64,000 nucleotides of DNA from assembly GCA_024642005.1 (NCBI GenBank), contig JAHECA010000004.1:62001-126000 (forward strand), read 5' to 3'. Below the pieces are notes generated by a model. The model worked only from the letters and a program-made list of their open reading frames with translations, was not told the DNA's origin and did not search any database. This stretch comes from Robiginitalea sp. GTDB taxonomy: Bacteria > Bacteroidota > Bacteroidia > Flavobacteriales > Flavobacteriaceae. Below, one piece after another: positions 43,561-52,436 of the stretch (position 1 is its first letter; each line of letters begins with the position of its first letter). The translations under genes were made by a program, and so were the position numbers.

Positions 43561-44577
43561 ATGGTATTGGTAACGGGTGCAACCGGGCTGCTGGGCAGCC
43601 ATCTGTTGTTGGAAGCCGCTTTGCGCGGCAATCGGGTACGGGCCCTGGCCCGGGCCCACAGCGACCTGGACCGGGTTCAGGCTCTTTTCAACGGGTACGG
43701 CCGGGAGGCAGGTTCGGCTTGGAGCCGTGTCGAATGGGTCTATGGTGACCTGCTCGACATACCGGCCCTGGAACGAGCCCTGGAGGGGGTCGAACAGGTG
43801 TACCACTGCGCCGCGGTTATCTCCTTCGAACCCTCCGATTCGGAAACCCTGCTTAAGGTAAATTGGGAAGGTACCCGTAACCTGGTTGACCTGTGCCTGG
43901 CGCTGGAGGTTCCCAGGCTCTGTCATGCCAGTTCCATTGCCACCCTCGGGGGGATCGGCCCTGTGCGCACCGAAGAAGATGCCTGGGACGCCAACTTCGC
44001 CAGTGGCTACGCCGCCAGCAAATACATGGCCGAGATGGAGGTCTGGAGGGGGGCACAGGAAGGCCTCAGCACCGTGATTGTAAATCCGGGGGTGATATTG
44101 GGGCCCGGGTTCTGGGACCGGGGCAGCGGCCGTTTTTTTTCAGAAACAGCCTCCGGGCTCCGATTCTGCCCTCCCGGGGGCACCGGTTTTGTAGGGGTCG
44201 GCGATGTGGTGCGGGCCATGCTGGAACTCACCGAAACAGGGGTAAGGGACCAGCGGTTTATCCTGGTGGCCGACAACCTGAGCTATTGTGAGCTTATCGG
44301 GCAGATTGCCGCTAAGCTCGGGGTGGCAGCCCCGCAAAAAACGCTGAAAGGGTGGCAATTGAAAGTGCTCTGGAGACTCGACTGGCTGCGGGCGACCCTG
44401 GGCAGGAAGCGGCGCAAGCTGAGCAGGGCAACGGCCCGCTCCCTGCAACGCCGCCGCACCTACAGCAACGAGAAAATAAAGGCGCAACTGGGCTTTTCAT
44501 TCAGACAAATCGACACCGTAGTCGAAGAGACAGCCCGGTACTACCTGAAGGCTCACCCCCGGCCTGCGAAGCATTAA
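43561..44577 (+). CDS. NAD(P)-dependent epimerase/reductase (extended SDR)
   Basis: The 338-residue protein is an extended short-chain dehydrogenase: VTGATGLLGSHLLLEAALRG for nucleotide binding, the catalytic Tyr-Lys pair in SGYAASKYMAEME, and NPGVILGPGFWDRG. It resembles dihydroflavonol-4-reductase-like epimerases of unknown substrate. The promoter-like TATTTTAG ends only 4 bases before the ATG. It converges on the DUF4296 gene, overlapping by 4 bases. Confidence 0.88.
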   Translation: MVLVTGATGLLGSHLLLEAALRGNRVRALARAHSDLDRVQALFNGYGREAGSAWSRVEWVYGDLLDIPALERALEGVEQVYHCAAVISFEPSDSETLLKVNWEGTRNLVDLCLALEVPRLCHASSIATLGGIGPVRTEEDAWDANFASGYAASKYMAEMEVWRGAQEGLSTVIVNPGVILGPGFWDRGSGRFFSETASGLRFCPPGGTGFVGVGDVVRAMLELTETGVRDQRFILVADNLSYCELIGQIAAKLGVAAPQKTLKGWQLKVLWRLDWLRATLGRKRRKLSRATARSLQRRRTYSNEKIKAQLGFSFRQIDTVVEETARYYLKAHPRPAKH

Positions 44578-44984
44578 TCCTCTTCGGCCTTTTCTTCGGC
44601 TTGCTGTTTTTTCAGGTCGTCCCGGCCCTTTTCGTTCGCCCCCCTTACCACGTCATTGATGCTGTCGCGCTGGTGGGCCACCCGATCTTCGACGGCCTTG
44701 TATATCGCTTCGTATTCCACGGGCCGCGAGGCGTAATACAAATCGCTTTGCGTGAGCTGCAGGCTGTCGATGCCGTATTTTTCATAGACGAAAGCCATTA
44801 CCGAAATCTCGCTGTTTTTCAGGGCCTTCGGATAACTGCCGTCGATAGCGTGAAGAACGGCGATATCGTACAGGATGTCTGCCATCCTGGTTTGGGGTAT
44901 CAGGTTTTCGGGCCGGGGCACCTGTTGCTCGGCGCATCCCAGCACCAGCAACCCAAAGGCCATATAGTTCCAAAGCTGCCTCAT
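44574..44984 (-). CDS. DUF4296 lipoprotein
   Basis: The 136-residue protein has a lipoprotein signal (VLGC, Cys17) and the DUF4296 core: ADILYDIAVLHAIDGSYPK, EISVMAFVYEKYGIDSLQLT, PVEYEAIYKAVEDRV. It ends in a Lys/Glu-rich coiled tail. The family is found in Bacteroidota next to dihydroorotase, as here (4-base overlap with pyrC). The function is unknown. Confidence 0.82.
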   Translation of the reverse strand: MRQLWNYMAFGLLVLGCAEQQVPRPENLIPQTRMADILYDIAVLHAIDGSYPKALKNSEISVMAFVYEKYGIDSLQLTQSDLYYASRPVEYEAIYKAVEDRVAHQRDSINDVVRGANEKGRDDLKKQQAEEKAEED

Positions 44985-46315
44985 CGGTTGAAGGTTAACC
45001 GCCGGGCACGGCGGCGATCTGAAACCCGGCCTTTTTCATAGGCCAGATGGCCGTTCACGAAGGTGTATAAAACGGCCGATTCAAAAACTTCCCCCTCAAA
45101 GGGCGACCACCCGCACTTGTACAAAATGTTTTCGCGCCCCACCGTCCAGGGCTGGTTTTCAGCCACCACAGCGAGGTCGGCGTAATACCCTTCGCGCAAG
45201 TACCCGCGGCGATCGATCTGAAAGAGGATTGCCGGGTTGTGGCACATTTTCTCCACAATCCTTTCGAGGGAAATATAGCCCTGCCGCCGCTTTTCCATCA
45301 GGGCAGGGAGAACGTGCTGCACCAGCGGGCCTCCCGAAGGTGCCCCGGTATACGGCTTCCGCTTTTCTTCAAGGGTGTGGGGGGCGTGGTCGGTGGCCAG
45401 CACATCGATGCGGTCGTCGGCCACGGCCTGCCAGAGTTTTTCACGGTCGTCGGCCGTTTTTATAGCCGGGTTCCATTTAATGAAGCTGCCCTTGCGCTCG
45501 TAATCTGCTTCGCTGAACCAGAGGTGGTGGATGCAGGCCTCAGCCGTAATCTGCTTCTCGGCCAGCGGCAGGTCGTTGCGGAACAATTCGGTTTCAATAC
45601 CTGTAGACACATGGAAGACATGCAGCCGCGCCCCGGTCTGCCGGGCCAGGGCCACCGCCCGGCTCGACGAGAGGTAACAGGCCTCGGCGCTCCTTATTTT
45701 GGGATGGCACTCCATGGGGATATCGTCTCCGTACTTCTCCCGGTATGCCTCCAGGTTCCTGCGAATGGTGCCTTCGTCTTCGCAATGGGCCGAGATTACC
45801 AGGGGCGTGTTGCGGAAGATCTGCTCGAGCACCTTCTCGTCGTCTACCAGCATATTGCCGGTAGAAGACCCCAGGAATAACTTGACGCCCGAACAACTCA
45901 GGGGGTCGAGTCGTTTGAGCTCCTCCAGGTTGTCGTTTGTGCCCCCGAACAGGAAGGAATAATTGGCATGGGAAACTTCGCCGGCCCGGGTAAATTTTTC
46001 TTCCAGCAGCCTGATGGTAGTGGTCTGAGGCACTGTATTGGGCTGCTCCATAAAGGTGGTTACCCCGCCGGCCACTGCGGCCCGGCTTTCGGAAGCGATG
46101 TCGCCCTTGTGGGTGAGGCCCGGCTCGCGGAAATGCACCTGGTCGTCGATGAGGCCGGGCAACAAGAAGTGCCCTTCCAGGTCAATTACCCGGGCCCCCG
46201 GGTCTGCCAGGCCGGAGCCGATACGGGCGATAAATTCGCCTTCGATCAGCAGGTCGCCTTCGGTGATCCTGCCCTCGTTTACCAGTCGTGCATTTTTCAG
46301 CAGTATCCGTTCCAT
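44981..46315 (-). CDS. pyrC: Dihydroorotase (class I type)
   Basis: The 444-residue amidohydrolase has the motifs of dihydroorotase: HFREPGLTHKGD, the carboxylated lysine K145 (SGVKLFLGSS), ISAHCED, HVFHVSTG and ATDHAPH. It catalyses carbamoyl-aspartate to dihydroorotate in pyrimidine synthesis. The first metal His of the usual D-x-H-x-H start is Gln59 here (DDQVHFREPG, with H61 kept), so one metal site differs from the textbook enzyme. It overlaps the DUF4296 gene by 4 bases and lies directly after the polyprenol-phosphate mannosyltransferase gene. Confidence 0.93.
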   Translation of the reverse strand: MERILLKNARLVNEGRITEGDLLIEGEFIARIGSGLADPGARVIDLEGHFLLPGLIDDQVHFREPGLTHKGDIASESRAAVAGGVTTFMEQPNTVPQTTTIRLLEEKFTRAGEVSHANYSFLFGGTNDNLEELKRLDPLSCSGVKLFLGSSTGNMLVDDEKVLEQIFRNTPLVISAHCEDEGTIRRNLEAYREKYGDDIPMECHPKIRSAEACYLSSSRAVALARQTGARLHVFHVSTGIETELFRNDLPLAEKQITAEACIHHLWFSEADYERKGSFIKWNPAIKTADDREKLWQAVADDRIDVLATDHAPHTLEEKRKPYTGAPSGGPLVQHVLPALMEKRRQGYISLERIVEKMCHNPAILFQIDRRGYLREGYYADLAVVAENQPWTVGRENILYKCGWSPFEGEVFESAVLYTFVNGHLAYEKGRVSDRRRARRLTFNR

Positions 46316-46316
46316 C

Positions 46317-47045
46317 TCAGAACCCGTTTCGTTTAAATAAGCTTCGGAGCTTCATACTCATTACGCCAAAGACAGCCTCCCAAACAATGGTTTTGCTCAT
46401 CTTTGACTGCCCCTTTTCCCGGTCGGTGAATACAATCGGGACTTCTGCAATACCAAAGCCCTTTTTAAAAGCCCTGAATTTCATTTCTATCTGGAAGGCA
46501 TACCCCACGAAGCGTACCTGGTCCAGGTCGATGCCTTCCAGCACCCTGCGGTGGTAGCAGACAAAGCCGGCAGTCGGGTCGTGCACCTTCATGCCAGTGA
46601 TGATTTTGACGTAAAAGGATGCCCCGTACGAGAGTAACATGCGGTGCAGCGGCCAGTTTACCACGTTAACCCCTTTTTTGTAGCGCGACCCGACCGCGAG
46701 ATCGGCTCCGTTCAGGCATGCCCGGTGCAGCCTGGGCAAGTCTGAGGGCCGGTGCGAAAAGTCGGCGTCCATTTCGAAAATATAGGTGTACGGGCGTTGC
46801 AGAGCCCACTTGAATCCTGCGATGTAAGCAGTCCCCAGGCCGGTTTTTCCCTGCCGCTCGAGCAGGTGCAGGCGGGCCGGAAATTCACCCTGCAGTTCTC
46901 GAACCTTCACGGCCGTTCCGTCGGGGGAAGCGTCGTCTACGATCAAAACGTCGTAAGGCCTGGGCAATTCGAAGACCGCTCGGATAATCGCCTCTATATT
47001 TTCAATTTCGTTAAATGTCGGGATGATAACCAGTCCTTCCGCCAT
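46317..47045 (-). CDS. Polyprenol monophosphomannose synthase (Dpm1-like GT2)
   Basis: The 242-residue glycosyltransferase starts at MAEGLVIIPTFNEIENIEAI; the frame extends 39 codons upstream, but that would run into the promoter of the divergent gene. It shows the GT2 motifs VDDASPDGTA, GKTGLGTAYIAGFKWA and the metal DxD-like EMDADFSHRP. It has no membrane helix at the C-terminus, like eukaryotic Dpm1. It transfers mannose from GDP-mannose to polyprenyl phosphate. A GT39-type protein that could use the product is encoded divergently next door. Confidence 0.92.
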   Translation of the reverse strand: MAEGLVIIPTFNEIENIEAIIRAVFELPRPYDVLIVDDASPDGTAVKVRELQGEFPARLHLLERQGKTGLGTAYIAGFKWALQRPYTYIFEMDADFSHRPSDLPRLHRACLNGADLAVGSRYKKGVNVVNWPLHRMLLSYGASFYVKIITGMKVHDPTAGFVCYHRRVLEGIDLDQVRFVGYAFQIEMKFRAFKKGFGIAEVPIVFTDREKGQSKMSKTIVWEAVFGVMSMKLRSLFKRNGF

Positions 47046-47150
47046 GTAATCTTCCGATTTACCGGCAAAAATACCACTTTTAGGCCCTTGGATGTTACCC
47101 TTAACGCTTTTTTGTAGGTTAGGTTCCCGGCCACCGTTTTCCATATTTTG

Positions 47151-47158
47151 TACCTTTG
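47151..47158 (+). promoter_or_regulatory. Bacteroidota -7 box TACCTTTG for the GT39-like gene
   Basis: Exact TAnnTTTG, 16 bases before ATG 47175. No clear TTG upstream. Confidence 0.45.
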
Positions 47159-47174
47159 GCACGTGGAACAGCCT

Positions 47175-48842
47175 ATGAGAACAAGATTCCCGCAGTTATT
47201 GATCCTGGTGCTCGGGGGGTTGTTGTTGCTCAACCTGCTGCAGGCTGCTTTTACCGAGCTGCTCAACGACGAAGCCTACTACTGGTACTATGCCCAAACC
47301 CCGGCATGGGGCTATTTTGACCATCCTCCCATGGTGGCCTGGATGATAGCACTGGGCGGCCTGTTCGCCAAAGGCGAATTGGGCGTGCGCCTGCTGAGCT
47401 GCCTGATGGGCACGGGTACCCTGGCCCTGCTCTGGTTATTGATCGACCGTCCCGACCGCAGGAAATACCTGCCGCAACTCCTGGTGTGGCTCATTTCCAT
47501 CGTGCTGGTGCACGCGTACGGTTTCCTGAGCCTCCCCGATACCCCATTATTGTTTTTTACAGCGCTCTTCCTGCTCGTGTACAGGGAATTCCTGCGCAGG
47601 CCTGGCTTTCTGATCGCCCTTGCAATGGGCGCTGTCATGGCGGCCTTAATGTACAGCAAGTACCACGCTGCCCTGGTTATCCTGGCCGTACTGGCCTCGA
47701 ACCCCGCCCTGCTTCGCAACCGCTTCGCCTGGCTGGCATTGGCCGTATCCCTCCTTGCCTATCTCCCCCACCTGAACTGGCTGTATCAGGAAGAATTTGT
47801 ATCGGTGCGTTACCACCTGTTCGAGCGCCCCAACCAAATGTACCGCTTCTCAGAATTTACCCTGGGATACTTCCTGAACCTGCTCGCCCTTTTCGGGTTG
47901 ACTTTTCCCTGGGCCTACAAGAGCCTGTTTACCTTCCGGTCTGCCGACCGTTTTGACCGGGCCCTGGTCTTTATGACCTATGGCATTCTGCTGTTCTTTT
48001 TCCTCTCCAGTTTCCAGAGGCGGGTTCAAACCCAGTGGCTTATCGCGGTCTGTATTCCCATGGCCGTCATTGTGGGGCGGCAACTGGCCGAAAATGCAGT
48101 CCTTAGAAAATGGCTTTACCGGGCCGGGTGGGCAAACCTGGCCATAATGGCGTTTCTGCGGGTCGGGCTCGCGTACGAGCCTCTTTTCCCCATCCATTTC
48201 GAAACACACGGAAACAAAAAGTGGGTGCGTAGCCTGGAACAAGTGGCCGGAGATGCCTGGGTGGTCTTTGAAAACTCATACAGAAGGGCGTCCATGTTTT
48301 CGTTTTATTCGGGGAAGCCCAGCTTTAGCCTCAACAATGCCCATTACCGCAAGAACCAGTATTCCATAGATCAGTCAGAGGCCGCCGTTCAGGGCAAGAA
48401 GGTGTTCTACGACCCCGTTACCAATCGGGAAACCCCTTATTTTTATCAAAACCCGCTCGGGGAGCCTCAATACGGTTTTTTTATTGCGACTTTCAGGTCG
48501 TATCGGCAGTTGCGGGCCGGCATACTGCCCGACCCGCCTGGGGCGGCGGGCCAAATCGGGGAGTTCTGGGTTCACAATCCATATGACCATAATGTAGCCA
48601 TTGAGGCCCTCCGTTTCGGGATTGCCTATTTGGATTCCTACAAAGACCTTTTGAAAGTCACGGAAGTCAAACCCATTGCTGGCGAAGCCTGGCCCGCAGA
48701 GCTTCAGCCGGGTGATAGCCTGTTGTTTTCCTTTACCTTTCCCGAGGAGAATGACCTCGACCCGAAATACCTCAGGGCGGTAATTAGCGAGTATGATTTG
48801 ATTTGGGGACTTAATGGCGAAAGCCAGAAACTGCAGCCCTGA
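47175..48842 (+). CDS. GT39/ArnT-like integral membrane glycosyltransferase
   Basis: The 555-residue protein has about 12 helices and the GT39 features: LLNDEAYYWYYAQTPAWGYF with the catalytic Asp-Glu pair in the first loop, FDHPPMVAWMIALGG after it, and a C-terminal soluble region of about 150 residues. ATG 47175 gives a sound N-terminal helix; an upstream TTG in frame is not needed. Such proteins move a sugar from a polyprenyl-phosphate donor to a lipid or protein. The donor synthase is encoded divergently 129 bases away. Confidence 0.85.
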   Translation: MRTRFPQLLILVLGGLLLLNLLQAAFTELLNDEAYYWYYAQTPAWGYFDHPPMVAWMIALGGLFAKGELGVRLLSCLMGTGTLALLWLLIDRPDRRKYLPQLLVWLISIVLVHAYGFLSLPDTPLLFFTALFLLVYREFLRRPGFLIALAMGAVMAALMYSKYHAALVILAVLASNPALLRNRFAWLALAVSLLAYLPHLNWLYQEEFVSVRYHLFERPNQMYRFSEFTLGYFLNLLALFGLTFPWAYKSLFTFRSADRFDRALVFMTYGILLFFFLSSFQRRVQTQWLIAVCIPMAVIVGRQLAENAVLRKWLYRAGWANLAIMAFLRVGLAYEPLFPIHFETHGNKKWVRSLEQVAGDAWVVFENSYRRASMFSFYSGKPSFSLNNAHYRKNQYSIDQSEAAVQGKKVFYDPVTNRETPYFYQNPLGEPQYGFFIATFRSYRQLRAGILPDPPGAAGQIGEFWVHNPYDHNVAIEALRFGIAYLDSYKDLLKVTEVKPIAGEAWPAELQPGDSLLFSFTFPEENDLDPKYLRAVISEYDLIWGLNGESQKLQP

Positions 48843-49498
48843 TGGAAGCCCTGGACCGCACCGTTTTCTCAAATGACTGGATTACCGGTATTCTGTTGCT
48901 CAGCTTGTTGTGCATGGTTTTTGCCAAGGAACTGTTCTACAACCGCTTCCTGAACTTCATTATCCTGCCCTTCAATAACAAATACGTATTCCTGTATAAT
49001 AAAAAGGGCCGGCTGCTCACCGGATTCCACCTGGCCCTATCCCTGTTTCAGGCGCTCAATATCGCCTTATTCATTATTCTGGCCGCACGGGCCTGGGGGC
49101 AGGAAACCTCCTGGGGCGACAGCCTGGCTTTTGCAGTTATATTGGGCGGATTACTTGCCTTTACGCTTCTGAAAATCGGCATGCAGCTGGTTACCGGGTA
49201 TCTTTTTGAGCGCGAAAAGTTGATACACTCGCTCATCTTTAAGAAAATAAGCTATTTGAATTACAGCACCCTGGCCCTTTTCGGCTCCAACCTGCTACTG
49301 GCCTACCTGCTGCCGCAGTCTAAAACCATTGTTGTAATCGGTGTTTTTGTGGCCCTGGTGGTAAATATCATCGGCTGGATCACCATTTTGAAAATGCATC
49401 AAAAGTACCTGTCATCGCACTTTTTCTATTTTATTTTGTACCTTTGCGCTCTTGAAATCGCCCCTTTGGTGATCATTTCATCTGTGCTAAACTCTTGA
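48842..49498 (+). CDS. DUF4271 membrane protein
   Basis: The 218-residue protein has about six membrane helices with the DUF4271 pattern: AKELFYNRFLNFIILPFNNK near the N-terminus and LYLCALEIAPLVI near the C-terminus. Its ATG shares one base with the stop of the preceding gene. It precedes hemD by 4 bases, the common Bacteroidota order, and a TAnnTTTG box for hemD lies inside its 3' end. The function is unknown. Confidence 0.88.
   Translation: MEALDRTVFSNDWITGILLLSLLCMVFAKELFYNRFLNFIILPFNNKYVFLYNKKGRLLTGFHLALSLFQALNIALFIILAARAWGQETSWGDSLAFAVILGGLLAFTLLKIGMQLVTGYLFEREKLIHSLIFKKISYLNYSTLALFGSNLLLAYLLPQSKTIVVIGVFVALVVNIIGWITILKMHQKYLSSHFFYFILYLCALEIAPLVIISSVLNS
49439..49446 (+). promoter_or_regulatory. 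-7 box TACCTTTG inside the DUF4271 gene, for hemD
   Basis: Exact TAnnTTTG within the coding end of the DUF4271 gene, 56 bases before the hemD start. It could let hemD be transcribed on its own. Confidence 0.35.
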
Positions 49499-49502
49499 TT
49501 GT

Positions 49503-50249
49503 ATGAAGGTAAAGACGATTCTGGTTTCACAACCGGAACCTAAAATGGAGAATAGCCCATATTCACGGCTTATCGAGAAAGAGAAGGTCAAGGTCGATTT
49601 CAGGCCCTTCATTCACGTCGAAGGAGTAGATGCAAAAGGGGTCCGCCAGCAGAAGATCGACCTGTCAAAATACTCTGCCATTATTCTGACCAGCCGCAAT
49701 TCGGTAGACCATTTTTTCCGGATTGCAGAAGAGATGCGGTTTAAGGTGCCCGACACCATGAAATATTTCTGCCAGTCAGAAGCCGTGGCCTTTTACCTGC
49801 AGAAATACGTGGTGTACCGCAAGCGCAAAATTTATGTGGGCAAGCGCAACTTCCCCGAGTTGCTTCCCCTCTTTAAGAAATACAAAGACGAGGTTTACCT
49901 GCTGCCTTCTTCAGACGTACTCAAGCCGGCCATTCCGGAGACCCTGGAACAATCAGGCATCAACTGGACCCGGGGCATTTTCTATAAAACGGTAATTAGC
50001 GACCTGTCTGACCTGCGCGATGTGTACTACGACATCCTGGTGTTTTTCAGCCCTGCAGGAATTGAGTCGCTGCTTAAAAACTTCCCCGATTTCAAGCAGA
50101 ACAATACCCGCATTGCGGTTTTCGGAAACTCCACCATTCAGGCGGCTACCGATGCCGGCCTGCGAATCGATATACAGGCGCCCACACCCGAGACCCCCTC
50201 GATGACCATGGCCCTTCAGAAATACATCAACGACGTAAACAAGAAATAA
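49503..50249 (+). CDS. hemD: Uroporphyrinogen-III synthase
   Basis: The 248-residue protein has the two-lobed HemD fold pattern: ILVSQPEP at the start, AIILTSRNSVDHFF in the first lobe, VYLLPSSDVLKP and VFFSPAGIESLLKNFPDF in the second, and IAVFGNSTIQAATDAGLRID at the end. It closes hydroxymethylbilane to uroporphyrinogen III in heme synthesis. It ends 20 bases before a perfect 16-bp hairpin that also terminates pckA. Confidence 0.9.
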   Translation: MKVKTILVSQPEPKMENSPYSRLIEKEKVKVDFRPFIHVEGVDAKGVRQQKIDLSKYSAIILTSRNSVDHFFRIAEEMRFKVPDTMKYFCQSEAVAFYLQKYVVYRKRKIYVGKRNFPELLPLFKKYKDEVYLLPSSDVLKPAIPETLEQSGINWTRGIFYKTVISDLSDLRDVYYDILVFFSPAGIESLLKNFPDFKQNNTRIAVFGNSTIQAATDAGLRIDIQAPTPETPSMTMALQKYINDVNKK

Positions 50250-50269
50250 CGGGCCTTTTGGCTTATAAT

Positions 50270-50305
50270 ACAGAAAGGGCTTCCCTGGCGGGAAGCCCTT
50301 TCTGT
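50270..50305. terminator. Bidirectional terminator, hemD / pckA
   Basis: A perfect 16-bp stem ACAGAAAGGGCTTCCC / GGGAAGCCCTTTCTGT with loop TGGC, followed by TT. It abuts the pckA stop codon (50306-50308). Works both ways between the convergent genes. Confidence 0.9.
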
Positions 50306-51922
50306 TTAGTGCGCAAAGCGCTGCGGGCCGCCCCGCCGTATTTCCTCGCTGGCACCAGCTTCGAATTTCCGGAAGTTTTCCCGGAAAGCGTTACTGAGTT
50401 TAAAGGCCGTTTTGTAATACGCTTCGTCGTTGTTCCAGGTTGCCCTCGGGCTCAGCAGGCTGGTGGGTACGCCGGGGCACTGCCGGGGCTGCGCCACCCC
50501 GAAAACGGAGTGGATGTGGTAGGTGTCGTACGTGTACAGGCCAAGCTGGCCACTCAGGGCGGCACGTATCATGGCCCGGGTGTACGAGAGCTTGATGCGG
50601 CTCCCTACCCCGTAGGGCCCTCCGGTCCAACCCGTGTTGACCAGCCAGACATTGGTGCCCGACTTTTGCATTTTCCGACTGAGCATTTCGGCATACTCGG
50701 CCGGGTGCAAGGGCATAAAAGGCGCCCCGAAACAGGCCGAGAAGGATGGTAAAGGTTCGTTCACGCCGGCCTCGGTTCCGGCCACCTTGGCGGTGTATCC
50801 CGAGATAAAGTGATAAGCGGCCTGGCTGGGGGTCAGGCGCGAAATGGGTGGCAGTACGCCAAAAGCGTCGGCCGTCAGGAAAAAGATGTGCCTGGGGTGC
50901 CTGCCCACTGACGGCTCCTGCCGGTTTTCAATATGGGTAAGCGGGTAACTCACCCGCGTGTTTTGTGTAATGCTCGTATTTGCGAAGTCGACCTTCCCGT
51001 CTTTATCGAGGATTACATTTTCCAGAATAGCGCCTTTTCGAATGGCTGCGTAGATTTCCGGTTCGTTTTCGCCAGATAGGTTAATCACCTTGGCATAGCA
51101 CCCTCCCTCAAAATTAAAGACGGTATCGCGGGAGGTCCAGCCGTGCTCGTCGTCACCGATCAGCTTGCGGGTGGGGTCTGTAGACAAGGTGGTTTTTCCG
51201 GTGCCCGACAGGCCAAAGAATATGGCGGTTTCCCCGTCTTCGCCCACGTTGGCTGAACAGTGCATGGGCAGGGTGTCGCGGTACACCGGCAAGAGGAAAT
51301 TCAGGGCCGAAAAAATACCCTTCTTGATTTCACCCGTATAGCCGGTACCCCCGATCAGGGCAATGCGCCGCGTAAAATTGAGGATGGCGAAATTGTGCTG
51401 GCGCGTACCATCCGTGGCCGGGTCGGCCTTAAAGCCGGGGGCGTTCAAAACAGTCCACTCGGCCTCGAAATCGGCCAGCTCGGCCCCGGTGGGACGCAGG
51501 AACATATTATACGCAAACTGGTTTGACCAGGGGTACTCGTTAATGACGCGGATACCCACGCGGTACTCGCGATCGGCACAGGCGAAGCAGTCTCTTACAT
51601 AGACTTCCTGCTGGTTCAGGTATGCGACCACTTTGTCGTAAAGTCGGTCGAAAGCCTCCGGCTCAAAGGGCAGGTTTACCGGCCCCCACCAAACTTTCTT
51701 GCTGGTTATGGCATCGCGTACAATAAAACGGTCCAGGGGCGAACGGCCTGTAAACTCGCCTGTGTTGACCGCCAGCGCCCCTGAATCGGCCTGTTGCCCC
51801 ATACCCTTTTCCAGGGTATGCTTGTGCAGGTCTGTAGCGGACAACTGGTAGTGGACGGCGGCAGGCGCCAAACCGTATTGGGTTAGCGAAATCGATTTCG
51901 TAAATGAACCAGGGTTGCTCAT
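50306..51922 (-). CDS. pckA: Phosphoenolpyruvate carboxykinase (ATP)
   Basis: The 538-residue enzyme carries the P-loop GLSGTGKTTLS at residues 237-247, the TDPTRKLIGDDEHGW metal/nucleotide segment right after, NFEGGCYAKVI, and FLTADAFGVLPPIS. It converts oxaloacetate and ATP to PEP for gluconeogenesis. The length is standard. It converges on hemD with the shared hairpin and is preceded by a DUF423 gene 32 bases upstream. Confidence 0.96.
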   Translation of the reverse strand: MSNPGSFTKSISLTQYGLAPAAVHYQLSATDLHKHTLEKGMGQQADSGALAVNTGEFTGRSPLDRFIVRDAITSKKVWWGPVNLPFEPEAFDRLYDKVVAYLNQQEVYVRDCFACADREYRVGIRVINEYPWSNQFAYNMFLRPTGAELADFEAEWTVLNAPGFKADPATDGTRQHNFAILNFTRRIALIGGTGYTGEIKKGIFSALNFLLPVYRDTLPMHCSANVGEDGETAIFFGLSGTGKTTLSTDPTRKLIGDDEHGWTSRDTVFNFEGGCYAKVINLSGENEPEIYAAIRKGAILENVILDKDGKVDFANTSITQNTRVSYPLTHIENRQEPSVGRHPRHIFFLTADAFGVLPPISRLTPSQAAYHFISGYTAKVAGTEAGVNEPLPSFSACFGAPFMPLHPAEYAEMLSRKMQKSGTNVWLVNTGWTGGPYGVGSRIKLSYTRAMIRAALSGQLGLYTYDTYHIHSVFGVAQPRQCPGVPTSLLSPRATWNNDEAYYKTAFKLSNAFRENFRKFEAGASEEIRRGGPQRFAH

Positions 51923-51954
51923 AAAGGTTTTTTTATCGTTTCTATCTGGATGGA

Positions 51955-52356
51955 TCAGGCGCGTGAGGCGCCGGAATATTTTGAATAAGTGCCTACAAGG
52001 AGACCAGCCCAGGCGGCAATGAGAAAAAGCCCCCCAAGTGGGGTAACCCAGGCGATTGGTTTAAAATCGAGCCCGGTAAGCGATGACGTGCTCAGGGCGT
52101 AAATGGAGCCTGAAAAACAGCCCACGCCTGCCACTGCCAGGCCAAAGGCAATCTTGCGGGTGCGCCAAGGCAGTTTTTCGTTCAGGCCCAAAAAAAGCAG
52201 GAAAAAAGCGTGGTACATCTGGTACTGAACGCCGGTCTGGAAACTCTCCAGGGAAGCGGGCTGAAGTTGGTCGCGCAGGGCATGTGACCCCATAGCGCCC
52301 AGTATTACGGCCAGCAGGCCCAGCGCTGCTCCAACCCCCACCATTGTTTTGTTCAT
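51955..52356 (-). CDS. DUF423 membrane protein
   Basis: The 133-residue protein has four membrane helices and the DUF423 pattern (LGAMGSHALRDQL near the N-terminus, FQTGVQYQMYHAFFLLFLG). The family is widespread, with no settled function. A TAnnTTTG box on the minus strand lies 24 bases upstream of the start. It may be co-transcribed with pckA, 32 bases downstream. Confidence 0.87.
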   Translation of the reverse strand: MNKTMVGVGAALGLLAVILGAMGSHALRDQLQPASLESFQTGVQYQMYHAFFLLFLGLNEKLPWRTRKIAFGLAVAGVGCFSGSIYALSTSSLTGLDFKPIAWVTPLGGLFLIAAWAGLLVGTYSKYSGASRA

Positions 52357-52379
52357 AACTATAGTCGGTAATTTTTTTA

Positions 52380-52387
52380 CAAATGTA
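52380..52387 (-). promoter_or_regulatory. Bacteroidota -7 box TACATTTG for the DUF423 gene
   Basis: Exact TAnnTTTG on the minus strand, 23 bases upstream of the start at 52356, in the 80-base divergent gap. Confidence 0.4.
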
Positions 52388-52436
52388 ACATTTTGATACC
52401 TTCGTAAGGTTTAAATCCGATAAACTACCATATCCT

